From positions 50,913 to 89,485 of the forward strand of contig QCWH01000010.1 in the NCBI GenBank assembly GCA_003149565.1: DNA of 38,573 bases, given 5' to 3'. The stretch comes from Marivita sp. XM-24bin2. Its GTDB lineage: Bacteria > Pseudomonadota > Alphaproteobacteria > Rhodobacterales > Rhodobacteraceae. Position 1 is the stretch's first letter. Each line of letters begins with the position of its first letter. Positions 8,256 through 15,558 of the stretch are shown here, piece by piece. The translations under genes and the position numbers were made by a program. Under the pieces are notes generated by a model, which was given only the letters and a program-made list of their open reading frames with translations, was not told where the DNA came from and ran no database searches.

Positions 8256-8304
8256 GACCGGGGGCGCTGCCCCCGGTCCCCCGGCATATTTGGAAAAAGA
8301 AGAA
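8256..8304 (+). repeat. Intergenic repeat element, copy D
   Basis: A 10-bp stem GACCGGGGGC-GCT-GCCCCCGGTC (8256-8278) is followed by CCCCCGGCATATTTGG and an A-rich tail AAAAAGAAGAA. It is a shorter relative of copies A and B, without the second hairpin. It fills the 61-bp gap between the AAA and VWA genes and may affect their relative expression. Confidence 0.75.
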
Positions 8305-8307
8305 ACA

Positions 8308-9216
8308 TCAGGCCGGTTCGAGCGACGCCTTGGCCTCATCGAGCAGGCGTTTGGCCTCGGAGCCCTGCAGTTTCTGGATGTCGTCCTGGTATTTCAGGAT
8401 TGCGCCCAGCGTGTCCGATATGACTTCCGGCGAGAGGTCGACCACGTCGAGCGCCAGCAGGCATTTGGCCCAGTCGATGGTTTCGGCGACGCCGGGTTTC
8501 TTGAAAATGTCCTCGGTGCGCAAGCGCTGGACGAAGGCGACAATCTCACGGCTGAGGGTTTCAGCCGCTTCTGGTGCCCGGCTGCGCAGGATCTCCACCT
8601 CGCGATCAAATTGCGGGTAGTCGACCCAATGATAGAGACAACGACGCTTGAGCGCGTCATGCACCTCGCGGGTGCGGTTCGATGTCAGGATCACAATGGG
8701 CGGCTCGGGTGCCGTGATTGTGCCCATCTCGGGGATGGTCACCTGGAAATCCGACAGCGCTTCGAGCAGGAACGCCTCAAACGGCTCGTCGGTGCGGTCC
8801 AATTCGTCGATCAGCAGCACCGGCGCGCCATTGGCATCTGGGCGCATTGCCTCAAGCAGCGGGCGCTCGACGAGGAAATCAGGGCCAAAGAGTTCGCGTT
8901 GCAGCATCTCGCGGTCGGCATTGCCCGCCGCCTCGGCAGTGCGGATCGCAATCATTTGGGCGGGGAAGTTCCATTCGTAGACTGCACTGGATGCATCCAG
9001 CCCTTCGTAGCATTGCAGGCGGATCAGTTTGCGACCCAATGAGGCCGCCAGCGCCTTGGCGATCTCGGTCTTGCCGACCCCGGCTTCACCTTCGAGAAAC
9101 AGCGGCCGCCCAAGACGCAGGGACAGGAACACCACCGTCGCCAGCGCCCGGCCGCAGACATAGCCGGTTTCGGCCAGCATGGTTTGAACGGCGTCGATAC
9201 TGTCGGGTGTCTGCAT
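8308..9216 (-). CDS. MoxR-type AAA ATPase
   Basis: The protein has 302 residues, the usual length for a MoxR/CoxD-like ATPase. Walker A is GEAGVGKT (43-50) and Walker B is LLIDELD (134-140), followed by a sensor region with LTSNRTREVHDALKRRC. Such ATPases act with VWA partners to remodel protein complexes in the cytoplasm. The ATG at 9216 follows a GAGGAG ribosome site. Longer upstream starts would place unrelated sequence at the N-terminus. It is followed by its VWA partner, with repeat copy D in between. Confidence 0.88.
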   Translation of the reverse strand: MQTPDSIDAVQTMLAETGYVCGRALATVVFLSLRLGRPLFLEGEAGVGKTEIAKALAASLGRKLIRLQCYEGLDASSAVYEWNFPAQMIAIRTAEAAGNADREMLQRELFGPDFLVERPLLEAMRPDANGAPVLLIDELDRTDEPFEAFLLEALSDFQVTIPEMGTITAPEPPIVILTSNRTREVHDALKRRCLYHWVDYPQFDREVEILRSRAPEAAETLSREIVAFVQRLRTEDIFKKPGVAETIDWAKCLLALDVVDLSPEVISDTLGAILKYQDDIQKLQGSEAKRLLDEAKASLEPA

Positions 9217-9365
9217 GGGATGCTCCTCTTTAGGGACTTGCTGCCCCGTGCCCACCCCCGAGGTCAATAGCGCCAAGGTCGCACGTGACGCGCCGGAATT
9301 GACGCTCACTGCGCGACCTGACAGAGTTACCTCGTTGATTTTCCTCAGCCAAGGCCCGTGTCCCT

Positions 9366-10421
9366 GTGCCCATCACCGCCGTCCTGTGTGTCCGCAACGA
9401 GGCGGCTTTTCTGCTGGATTGGCTGGCCTGGCACTGCAGTGTCGGGGTCACGGATTTTGTTGTCGTGTCGAACGAATGTGACGATGGCACCGACACGATG
9501 CTGGACCGGCTCGAGGCGATGGGCTGGTTGACCCATATCCGCAATGCACCGCCCTATGGCAAAGGTGGTATCCAGTTCAGCGGGTTAAAGCTGGCCGGCA
9601 AGACCGAAGCAGTGCACCGCGCGGACTGGCTGTTGGCGCTGGATATAGACGAGTTCGTGAATGTGCATGTCGGCGACCGCACGGTGCCGGCGCTGATCGA
9701 AGCCTTGCCCGAGGCGACGGCGATCACCCTCACCTGGCGCAATTTCGGCAATGCGGGGGTGGTGGCCTATGAGGATGCGCCGGTGCCTCTGCAATTTACC
9801 TACACAGGACCGCGCCCGATGCTCTGGCCCTGGCGCGCGGCAATGTTCAAAACGCTCTACCGAAATGACAGGACCTACCGGAACCTCGGCGTCCACCGAC
9901 CGCGCAATCCGGTCGAGTCGCGGTTGCCGGATGCGCGTTGGTTTGACGGCGAAGGCCGCGCGCTGCCGCCCGATATGGCGTCCGGGCGCATCTTTTCAGA
10001 TTATCGACAGCCGCAACATGGCCTGGTTCAGCTGAACCACTATCCACTGGGTGCCATGCACAGCTTTGTCTTGAAAGCCGACCGGGGCCGCGCCGTCCAT
10101 AGCACCGACCGTCTGGGGCTTGATTACTGGGTCGAGCGCAATCTGAACACCGAAGAAGATCGCTCTGCCCTACCCTTGTGGGACCGTGCCGCGCCGATCA
10201 GAGCCGATTTTGCCAAGGATCCCATACTTTCGGAACTCCACAATCAGGCTGTGGCATGGCGCAAGGCGCGTTTTGAGCATCTGCTGACGCTGGACACCTA
10301 CCGCGATCTCTTCGGCAGGCTCATCATGACACCGCCGTCACAACCGTTGCCCGAACCGGTTGCCCGACAACTCGCCCTCAAGGCCCAGAGTGTCGCAAAA
10401 GACGAAGCGGAAACTTCATAG
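9366..10421 (+). CDS. Glycosyltransferase family 2-like protein
   Basis: The protein has 351 residues. Its N-terminus (ITAVLCVRNEAAFLLDWLAW) and the acidic motif LALDIDEFVNV near residue 98 are typical of GT-A fold glycosyltransferases of the Glyco_tranf_2_4 group. These use nucleotide sugars and a divalent metal held by the DxD-like motif. A later NHYPLGAMHSF segment resembles the acceptor-side region of relatives. There is no signal peptide or membrane segment, so it should act in the cytoplasm. The start is a GTG at 9366. The next gene encodes a hydrolase-like protein on the same strand, which suggests a surface-glycan role, but the sugar and acceptor are unknown. Confidence 0.8.
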   Translation: MPITAVLCVRNEAAFLLDWLAWHCSVGVTDFVVVSNECDDGTDTMLDRLEAMGWLTHIRNAPPYGKGGIQFSGLKLAGKTEAVHRADWLLALDIDEFVNVHVGDRTVPALIEALPEATAITLTWRNFGNAGVVAYEDAPVPLQFTYTGPRPMLWPWRAAMFKTLYRNDRTYRNLGVHRPRNPVESRLPDARWFDGEGRALPPDMASGRIFSDYRQPQHGLVQLNHYPLGAMHSFVLKADRGRAVHSTDRLGLDYWVERNLNTEEDRSALPLWDRAAPIRADFAKDPILSELHNQAVAWRKARFEHLLTLDTYRDLFGRLIMTPPSQPLPEPVARQLALKAQSVAKDEAETS

Positions 10422-10521
10422 ACTCCCCTGTATTTTGGCTCAATTTTGCCCAAATTCGTAAGTAATCCCAAACCAAAGCAAGACCTGTCCACAGGCGCGA
10501 GACAATGAGGATCACTGAAAG

Positions 10522-11472
10522 ATGCAGGACGGACTCGAGCCATATAGCCTTAGCCTGAGCGACTTGAGTTCGGCAGATTGGCTTGAGGAGATGCAGGACA
10601 TTGGCACCACCTGCGGATTCTTCGAGCCATTGGGCAAGCGCCACAATGCCGTTTTTGTTGAAAAAGGCGACACGCTGTTGGTCAGCTTTGAATCGTTGCC
10701 CGCCATTCAGTCGCAATCCGAGGACGCCCGCCCCATAGGATTTGATCTGGCCCGGGACAACAACTGGTCCTGTCTGAGCGTGATCTGCAATCGCGACACC
10801 TGGTTTCGCGATCCTTTAATTTACGGCTTTTTCGACCAATTGACCGACGACGGGTTCTTTGACGATTTCGATCATGTGGTGTTTTACGGAGCTGGACCAT
10901 GTGGTTACGCCGCCTGCGCCTTTTCGGTTGCCGCTCCTGGAGCGACTGTGATTGCCCTTGAGCCCCAGGCGACTCTTGATCCACGGGTCACCGAATGGGA
11001 CGACCGCTTTGTCCATATGCGCCGAACCGATTTCACGGACCGATATGGGTATGCGCCAGACATGCTGGAAGCGGCCAAATCTGCCTATGTCATCTATGAC
11101 CCAAGCGACCGGTTGGGCGCGATGCATGCCGCCCTGTTCGCGCGCGCAGGTGTGACCCGGTTCAGGGCCCGTCACCTTGGCGGTGGAATGCAAGCGCATC
11201 TGACGCAGATGGAGGTCCTCAACAGCCTTGTCACCCAAGCGTCAGCCGGACGTCTCGACACACGCGCTTTTGCCAAGCTTTACCGCAAACGCCGTTCACA
11301 TGCGCTTTACAGCAAGAAACTCTTCAGCGTGCTTGAAGCACAGCAACGAGCGGCTTTTGCCGAAGCGGTTTGCGCCTATATCGTGGATAATTTCGGAGCA
11401 CCCCGGTATCGCCGCAAGCTCAAGACAATGCGCCAGAACCGGAACAGCCCTGTTGGCACAGCGGCGGGCTAG
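10522..11472 (+). CDS. Conserved protein resembling a degenerate alpha/beta hydrolase
   Basis: This 316-residue protein is not one I can name. The segment [17 protein letters not shown] (about 120-136) followed by [12 protein letters not shown] looks like the nucleophile elbow and next strand of alpha/beta hydrolases of the pattern FYGxSxGGYAA...SPQ.TLDP. Here the nucleophile serine is replaced (GAGPCG), so hydrolysis is unlikely. Relatives in Roseobacter genomes are, to my recollection, often labelled PAPS reductase. I see no Cys-containing PAPS reductase signature to support that label. No signal peptide or membrane segment is seen. It lies between the glycosyltransferase and pyrC on the same strand. 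Confidence 0.6.
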   Translation: MQDGLEPYSLSLSDLSSADWLEEMQDIGTTCGFFEPLGKRHNAVFVEKGDTLLVSFESLPAIQSQSEDARPIGFDLARDNNWSCLSVICNRDTWFRDPLIYGFFDQLTDDGFFDDFDHVVFYGAGPCGYAACAFSVAAPGATVIALEPQATLDPRVTEWDDRFVHMRRTDFTDRYGYAPDMLEAAKSAYVIYDPSDRLGAMHAALFARAGVTRFRARHLGGGMQAHLTQMEVLNSLVTQASAGRLDTRAFAKLYRKRRSHALYSKKLFSVLEAQQRAAFAEAVCAYIVDNFGAPRYRRKLKTMRQNRNSPVGTAAG

Positions 11473-11504
11473 CATCAGAGCGGCCTGCGTGCTACGCGGC
11501 TGGC

Positions 11505-12545
11505 ATGACAGAGACACTCACGATCAAGACCCCTGACGATTGGCACCTGCATCTGCGCGATGGCGCTATGCTGCGCGCCGTTGCTCCGGAAACCGCCCGG
11601 CATTTCGGCCGCGCCATCATCATGCCGAACCTCGTGCCGCCGGTAGTGACGGGACAAGAAGCTGCGGCCTATCGGGACCGGATTCTTGCTGCCCTGCCAG
11701 AGGGGTCTAGGTTTACGCCACTGATGACGCTCTACCTGACGGAAGACACCGATCCCGAGGATCTGGCGCAGGCGCATGACGAGGGTCTGATCACTGCGGT
11801 CAAGCTGTATCCGGCGGGCGCCACCACAAACTCTGCATCTGGCGTGACCAATTTCGACAAGGTCCGACCGGTCCTCGAAAAAATGGCCGAGATCGGCTGC
11901 CCGCTCTGCGTGCATGGCGAGGTTGTGGACAGTGACATCGACATTTTCGACCGCGAGGCGGTGTTCATCGAGCGCGTGCTTGATCCAATCCGCCGGGCAA
12001 CACCGGGACTGCGCGTGGTTATGGAGCACATCACGACCATGCAAGGCGTCGAGTATGCGTCCGAAGGCGGTCCAGAGCTGGGCGCAACGATCACCACGCA
12101 TCACCTGGTGATCAACCGCAACCACATTCTCGCTGGAGGGATCAAGCCGCACTATTACTGCTTGCCCGTTGCCAAACGCGAAGAACACCGCCTCGCTCTG
12201 CGCCGGGCGGCGACCAGTGGCGACCCGACGTTCTTCCTTGGCACGGACAGCGCCCCGCACACGGATGCCAACAAGCTCCTGCCCTGCGGCTGCGCAGGCT
12301 GCTTCACGGCGACCAACACGCTGTCCATTCTTGCAGAGGTGTTTGAACAGGAAGATGCGCTGGATCGGTTGGAAAGCTTCGCCAGCCTGAACGGCCCGAA
12401 ATTCTATCGTCTGCCGGCGAATGAAGGCACGCTCACACTCACCAAAGGCGCTCCGGTTGAATACCCGACACAGATCGAAACAGGCGACGGTCCCGTCACC
12501 GTGTTTGATCCGATGATGCCACTGCATTGGCGGGTTGAGAGCTAG
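11505..12545 (+). CDS. pyrC: Dihydroorotase PyrC (class II)
   Basis: PyrC cyclises carbamoyl aspartate to dihydroorotate, the third step of pyrimidine synthesis. The 346-residue length is that of the E. coli-type class II enzyme. Metal ligands are visible: DWHLHLRDG (His14, His16), the lysine that becomes carboxylated (Lys100 in [13 protein letters not shown]), HGEV and EHITT for the two further histidines, and LGTDSAPH with the catalytic aspartate. The ATG at 11505 is the expected start. pyrE follows about 4 kb downstream, separated by a DUF2267 gene and the puc operon. Confidence 0.97.
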   Translation: MTETLTIKTPDDWHLHLRDGAMLRAVAPETARHFGRAIIMPNLVPPVVTGQEAAAYRDRILAALPEGSRFTPLMTLYLTEDTDPEDLAQAHDEGLITAVKLYPAGATTNSASGVTNFDKVRPVLEKMAEIGCPLCVHGEVVDSDIDIFDREAVFIERVLDPIRRATPGLRVVMEHITTMQGVEYASEGGPELGATITTHHLVINRNHILAGGIKPHYYCLPVAKREEHRLALRRAATSGDPTFFLGTDSAPHTDANKLLPCGCAGCFTATNTLSILAEVFEQEDALDRLESFASLNGPKFYRLPANEGTLTLTKGAPVEYPTQIETGDGPVTVFDPMMPLHWRVES

Positions 12546-12558
12546 GGATCTTGGCCTC

Positions 12559-13017
12559 ATGCCAATGCCGTGGACATATCGTCATGCAAGCCGCGAGTGG
12601 CGGGCGATTTTGGACGATGCAAAGGATCAAATGCATCTGTCGTCAGACAATATGGCCTACACCGCCATCGACGCTGTATTTCAAGTGTTTCGCGTGCGGC
12701 TGACTGCTGCCCAGGGCTTGGCGTTTGCCAGTATCCTTCCGACCGTGCCGCGCGCCATTTTTGTGGCGGATTGGGACGTTACATCGGAGCCTCGCCCGTT
12801 TTTGGACCGCAATAGCCTTGTTGCGGAAGCCAAAGCGGTACGTCCGCATCACAATTTGACACCGGACAACGCGATAGAGGCCACAGCATTCGCGCTGCGG
12901 CGTGCCGTTCCAGTACGGGAATTTGAGCGCGTGATGAAATCGCTGCCGCAAGAGGCACGGGATTTTTGGGATCTTCCCGGCGTGCCGCCCGAGGACCTTG
13001 CACCACGCATCGTCTGA
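12559..13017 (+). CDS. DUF2267-like protein
   Basis: This 152-residue soluble protein has the helical pattern of DUF2267, with an N-terminus WTYRHASREWRAILDDAKD, then AIDAVFQVFRVRLTAAQGLAFASILP, and a second helical pair ending near EARDFWDLPG. The function of the family is unknown. The start was set at ATG 12559, since the longer frame from TTG 12535 would overlap the pyrC end. The gene follows pyrC by 13 bp and could be co-transcribed with it. It precedes a 496-bp gap and the puc operon. It may have arrived with the puc genes, but that is inference. Confidence 0.75.
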   Translation: MPMPWTYRHASREWRAILDDAKDQMHLSSDNMAYTAIDAVFQVFRVRLTAAQGLAFASILPTVPRAIFVADWDVTSEPRPFLDRNSLVAEAKAVRPHHNLTPDNAIEATAFALRRAVPVREFERVMKSLPQEARDFWDLPGVPPEDLAPRIV

Positions 13018-13336
13018 TACGGCAGCTTCGATAATCTGCGTCAAACGTCGCTATACTCGGAAATCCTGCGCTGATCCCGCGCGCCGACACTCTACGGCCG
13101 ACTGATTGAGCCATGTCATAACACCCTCTCATGCAGAACGCGTGGCGCGCCCCACCACCTGAGGCTTCCGTCCCGGCGAATGGCTGAGAATCGGTGATTC
13201 TGCCTTGTATTTGATCTTTCGCACACGCTTTGCACAGAGCTGTGCGGCAGGTGACGCCTGCCCGAGAACACCGCAACCCACTGATAATCGGCTCATTACG
13301 CAGTTGGAATGCGGCCTTGGCGTCACAGGGCTAGTG

Positions 13337-13354
13337 TGTAAACTTAAGATTACA
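13337..13354. promoter_or_regulatory. PpsR/CrtJ-type site 1
   Basis: TGTAAACTTAAGATTACA matches the PpsR/CrtJ consensus TGT-N12-ACA exactly. It lies 159 bp upstream of the pucB start. PpsR represses photosynthesis genes under oxygen and light in Rhodobacterales, and it binds paired sites. Confidence 0.78.
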
Positions 13355-13362
13355 ATTGCTAG

Positions 13363-13380
13363 TGTCAGTTTTTTATTACA
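13363..13380. promoter_or_regulatory. PpsR/CrtJ-type site 2
   Basis: TGTCAGTTTTTTATTACA is a second exact TGT-N12-ACA match, 8 bp after the first, with centres 26 bp apart. Closely spaced pairs are typical of PpsR-repressed promoters, which supports direct control of the puc operon. Confidence 0.78.
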
Positions 13381-13513
13381 CACTGCATGTAAATGTCGCG
13401 AAAGTTGTTTTAGATCGGCTCTCGAAGGGGTGCAGGCCGATCGACCAGGGCAAGCCGCCCAAGTCCCGTGCGCTCCCAACCCAACTTGAACCAACCCGAA
13501 GGAGGAGTTCAAA

Positions 13514-13672
13514 ATGTTAACAGACGATGAAGACAAGGTCTGGCCGACCGGCTTGACCTTGAAGGAAGCTGAGGAAGTCCACAGCTATCTGATCGATGGA
13601 ACGCGCGTATTTGGTGCGATTTCCCTATTGGCGCACTTTCTTGTCGCCGCATCCACACCGTGGCTGGGATAA
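13514..13672 (+). CDS. pucB: Light-harvesting complex 2 beta subunit PucB
   Basis: This 52-residue membrane polypeptide closely resembles LH2 beta chains: DKVWPTGLTLKEAEEVHSYL, then GTRVFGAISLLAHFL, ending STPWLG. His41 in the single transmembrane helix should bind the B850 bacteriochlorophyll. The GTR motif (Arg31) corresponds to the residue that contacts B800 in known structures. It is the first gene of the puc operon, with a strong AAGGAGGAG ribosome site, and pucA starts 12 bp after its stop. It assembles with PucA into a ring in the intracytoplasmic membrane. Confidence 0.97.
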   Translation: MLTDDEDKVWPTGLTLKEAEEVHSYLIDGTRVFGAISLLAHFLVAASTPWLG

Positions 13673-13684
13673 GGGAGGCACAGC

Positions 13685-14005
13685 ATGAATAACGCAAAAA
13701 TGTGGCTTGTCGTTCCCCCTGCGGTGGGCGTTCCCGTCTTCCTTGGCGCGGTTGCCGTTGGGTCCTTTGCCGTGCATGTGGCTGTTCTCAGCAATACATC
13801 GTGGGTTTCAGACTACCTTTCAGGTCAGGAGCTGGGCGCTGGTGATATGGCAGCCGCCACAATGATCGCGCCCGAAGCCGACACGGCAAAAGCGAGCTAT
13901 GTGATGCCGCAATCGGATGGCAGCCTGGCTGTGACCATCGTTCTACCTGATGGCACATCAACCCAGGCATTGATCCAGCCTTCACAGTTACAACCCGAGT
14001 TGTAA
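13685..14005 (+). CDS. pucA: Light-harvesting complex 2 alpha subunit PucA, C-terminally extended
   Basis: The first 47 residues align without gaps to R. sphaeroides PucA: MNNAKMWLVVPPAVGVP, the B850-binding His31, and Trp40. At positions 44-45 the protein has Tyr-Leu, where standard LH2 has Tyr-Tyr or Tyr-Trp as hydrogen-bond donors to B850, and LH3-type complexes have Phe-Leu. With 106 residues it is about twice the usual length. The extra tail is Ala-, Gln- and Pro-containing, with no obvious membrane segment, and should lie in the periplasm. The tail is not recognised. It is co-transcribed with pucB and followed by a hairpin. Confidence 0.95.
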   Translation: MNNAKMWLVVPPAVGVPVFLGAVAVGSFAVHVAVLSNTSWVSDYLSGQELGAGDMAAATMIAPEADTAKASYVMPQSDGSLAVTIVLPDGTSTQALIQPSQLQPEL

Positions 14006-14022
14006 CCGCATCTCAGCAATGT

Positions 14023-14048
14023 GGACCCGGCCTTTTGAAACCGGGTCC
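14023..14048 (+). terminator. Intercistronic hairpin between pucA and pucC
   Basis: GGACCCGG (14023-14030), a 10-nt loop, and CCGGGTCC (14041-14048) lie 17 bp after the pucA stop. No T-run follows, so full termination is unlikely. Hairpins at this place in puc operons raise pucBA message relative to pucC by partial termination or 3' stabilisation, and the same role is inferred here. Confidence 0.7.
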
Positions 14049-14115
14049 GCATTTACCGGATTTCAGCCGCGCGAAACCGTATTGTTGCGTCGCGGCTTTG
14101 AAAAAGGTGCACCGG

Positions 14116-15558
14116 ATGTTCGACTACCGTCGCATTGTCTTGACCAAACTCGCGTCTATCGGACCACGCTATCTGCCTTTTGCTGACGTGGCCTCCAAGG
14201 ACGTTCCGCTTTCCCGACTTCTCCGGCTCGCTCTGTTCCAAGTGACGGTCGGCATGGCGTTGGTGCTTTTGGTCGGGACGTTGAACCGCGTCATGATTGT
14301 TGAATTGTCGGTCCCGGCCAGCCTTGTCGGAACCATGCTAGCCCTGCCGATTGTCTTTGCCCCGTTCCGGGCCTTGATAGGTTTCAAATCCGACACCAAC
14401 AAATCGGCTCTCGGACTGCGCCGCCTGCCCTACATCTGGAAGGGCACATTGTATCAGTTCGGCGGTTTTGCCATTATGCCCTTCGCATTGCTGGTCCTGT
14501 CCGGCTATGGCGAAGCCTACGATGCCCCGCGCTGGATCGGTTACAGTTCCGCCGGACTGTCCTTCCTCCTGGTCGGCGCGGGTGTGCATATGGTGCAAAC
14601 CGTCGGGCTTGCTCTTGCAACCGATCTCGTCGACGAGGCCGATCAGCCCAAAGTGGTCGGTCTGATGTATGTGATGCTTCTCTTCGGCATGGTTCTAAGC
14701 GCAATTGTCTATGGCATGCTGCTCGAAAACTATTCTCCGGGCCGCTTGATCCAGGTGATCCAGGGCTCCGCCGTTGTGACCGTTGCGTTGAACTTCATTG
14801 CCATGTGGAAACAAGAGGCCCGGGACCGCGTCCGAGCGCAGGCCATGGCCGCAGCCGAAAACATCGCCTTCCGCGCAGCCTGGGCGCAACTTATGCAAAA
14901 CGCCGGAATGATCCGCCTGTTGATCGTCATCGCTCTGGGCACCTTCGGCTTTGGTATGGCGGATGTCTTGCTGGAGCCCTACGGCGGCGAGGCTCTCGGC
15001 CTCTCCGTCGCCAACACGACCAAACTCACCGCCCTGCTGGCCGGAGGGACGCTGATCGGCTTCGGCATTGCCTCGCGTGTCTTGGGCAATGGCGGTGCAC
15101 CGTCGGCCACATCGCTTAGCGGCGCTCTGATCGGAATCCCCGGCTTCGCCGCAATCATTTTTTCCGCCTATGGCGGCGGAACGCCCGCATTTCTTGCAGG
15201 TACGCTTATGATTGGCCTTGGGGCCGGCCTCTTCGGACATGCGACGCTCACGGCCACGATGCGCGCCGCCCCAAAGGACAAAATCGGGCTTGCTCTTGGG
15301 GCGTGGGGCAGTGTGCAAGCGACCGCTGCTGGCGTCGGGATGGCGCTGGCTGGCTGGGTGCGCGACGTGATCGCTGCACTGCCAAGCGATGCCAATGGTT
15401 TCGCAATCGAAACGCCCTACAATATAGCCTTCTCGATGGAGATGGGCTTTCTTGTTCTTGCTGTAATTCTCATTTTTCCGCTCGCGGGTCGGGGTGACCT
15501 CACTAAGGCCACACGCGCTGCAGCATCCTCGCAATCCAACCCGGTGGAGGCACCATGA
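14116..15558 (+). CDS. pucC: LH2 assembly protein PucC
   Basis: This 480-residue protein with about 12 membrane segments belongs to the PucC/LhaA group of the major facilitator fold. Family members are needed for assembly of light-harvesting complexes and are thought to deliver bacteriochlorophyll or organise the subunits in the membrane. Recognisable stretches include LFQVTVGMALVLLVGTLNRV, then APFRALIGFKSD, and LRRLPYIWKGTLYQFGGF. The ATG at 14116 is preferred over an upstream TTG at 14035, which would read through the pucA-pucC hairpin. The stop overlaps the start of the next gene by 4 bp (ATGA), so the two are translationally coupled. Confidence 0.95.
   Translation: MFDYRRIVLTKLASIGPRYLPFADVASKDVPLSRLLRLALFQVTVGMALVLLVGTLNRVMIVELSVPASLVGTMLALPIVFAPFRALIGFKSDTNKSALGLRRLPYIWKGTLYQFGGFAIMPFALLVLSGYGEAYDAPRWIGYSSAGLSFLLVGAGVHMVQTVGLALATDLVDEADQPKVVGLMYVMLLFGMVLSAIVYGMLLENYSPGRLIQVIQGSAVVTVALNFIAMWKQEARDRVRAQAMAAAENIAFRAAWAQLMQNAGMIRLLIVIALGTFGFGMADVLLEPYGGEALGLSVANTTKLTALLAGGTLIGFGIASRVLGNGGAPSATSLSGALIGIPGFAAIIFSAYGGGTPAFLAGTLMIGLGAGLFGHATLTATMRAAPKDKIGLALGAWGSVQATAAGVGMALAGWVRDVIAALPSDANGFAIETPYNIAFSMEMGFLVLAVILIFPLAGRGDLTKATRAAASSQSNPVEAP

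Larger units (their letters stand above)
13018..13513 (+). other. Upstream region of the puc operon
   Basis: This 496-bp stretch has no credible gene. It contains two neighbouring hairpins, GCACAG-AG-CTGTGC (13232-13245) and GGCAGG-TGACG-CCTGCC (13246-13262), without a T-run. An AT-rich segment at 13337-13400 follows, holding two PpsR-type sites. The leader ends in a strong AAGGAGGAG ribosome site before pucB. I could not identify -35 and -10 boxes with confidence. Confidence 0.6.

Noticed and set aside
13205-13489. 94-codon + strand frame in the puc upstream region
   Set aside because: It overlaps both PpsR-type sites and the hairpins, lacks a ribosome site, and is not protein-like.
14035-14115. 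TTG-initiated N-terminal extension of PucC
   Set aside because: It begins inside the pucA-pucC hairpin, has no ribosome site, and adds residues not found in the family.
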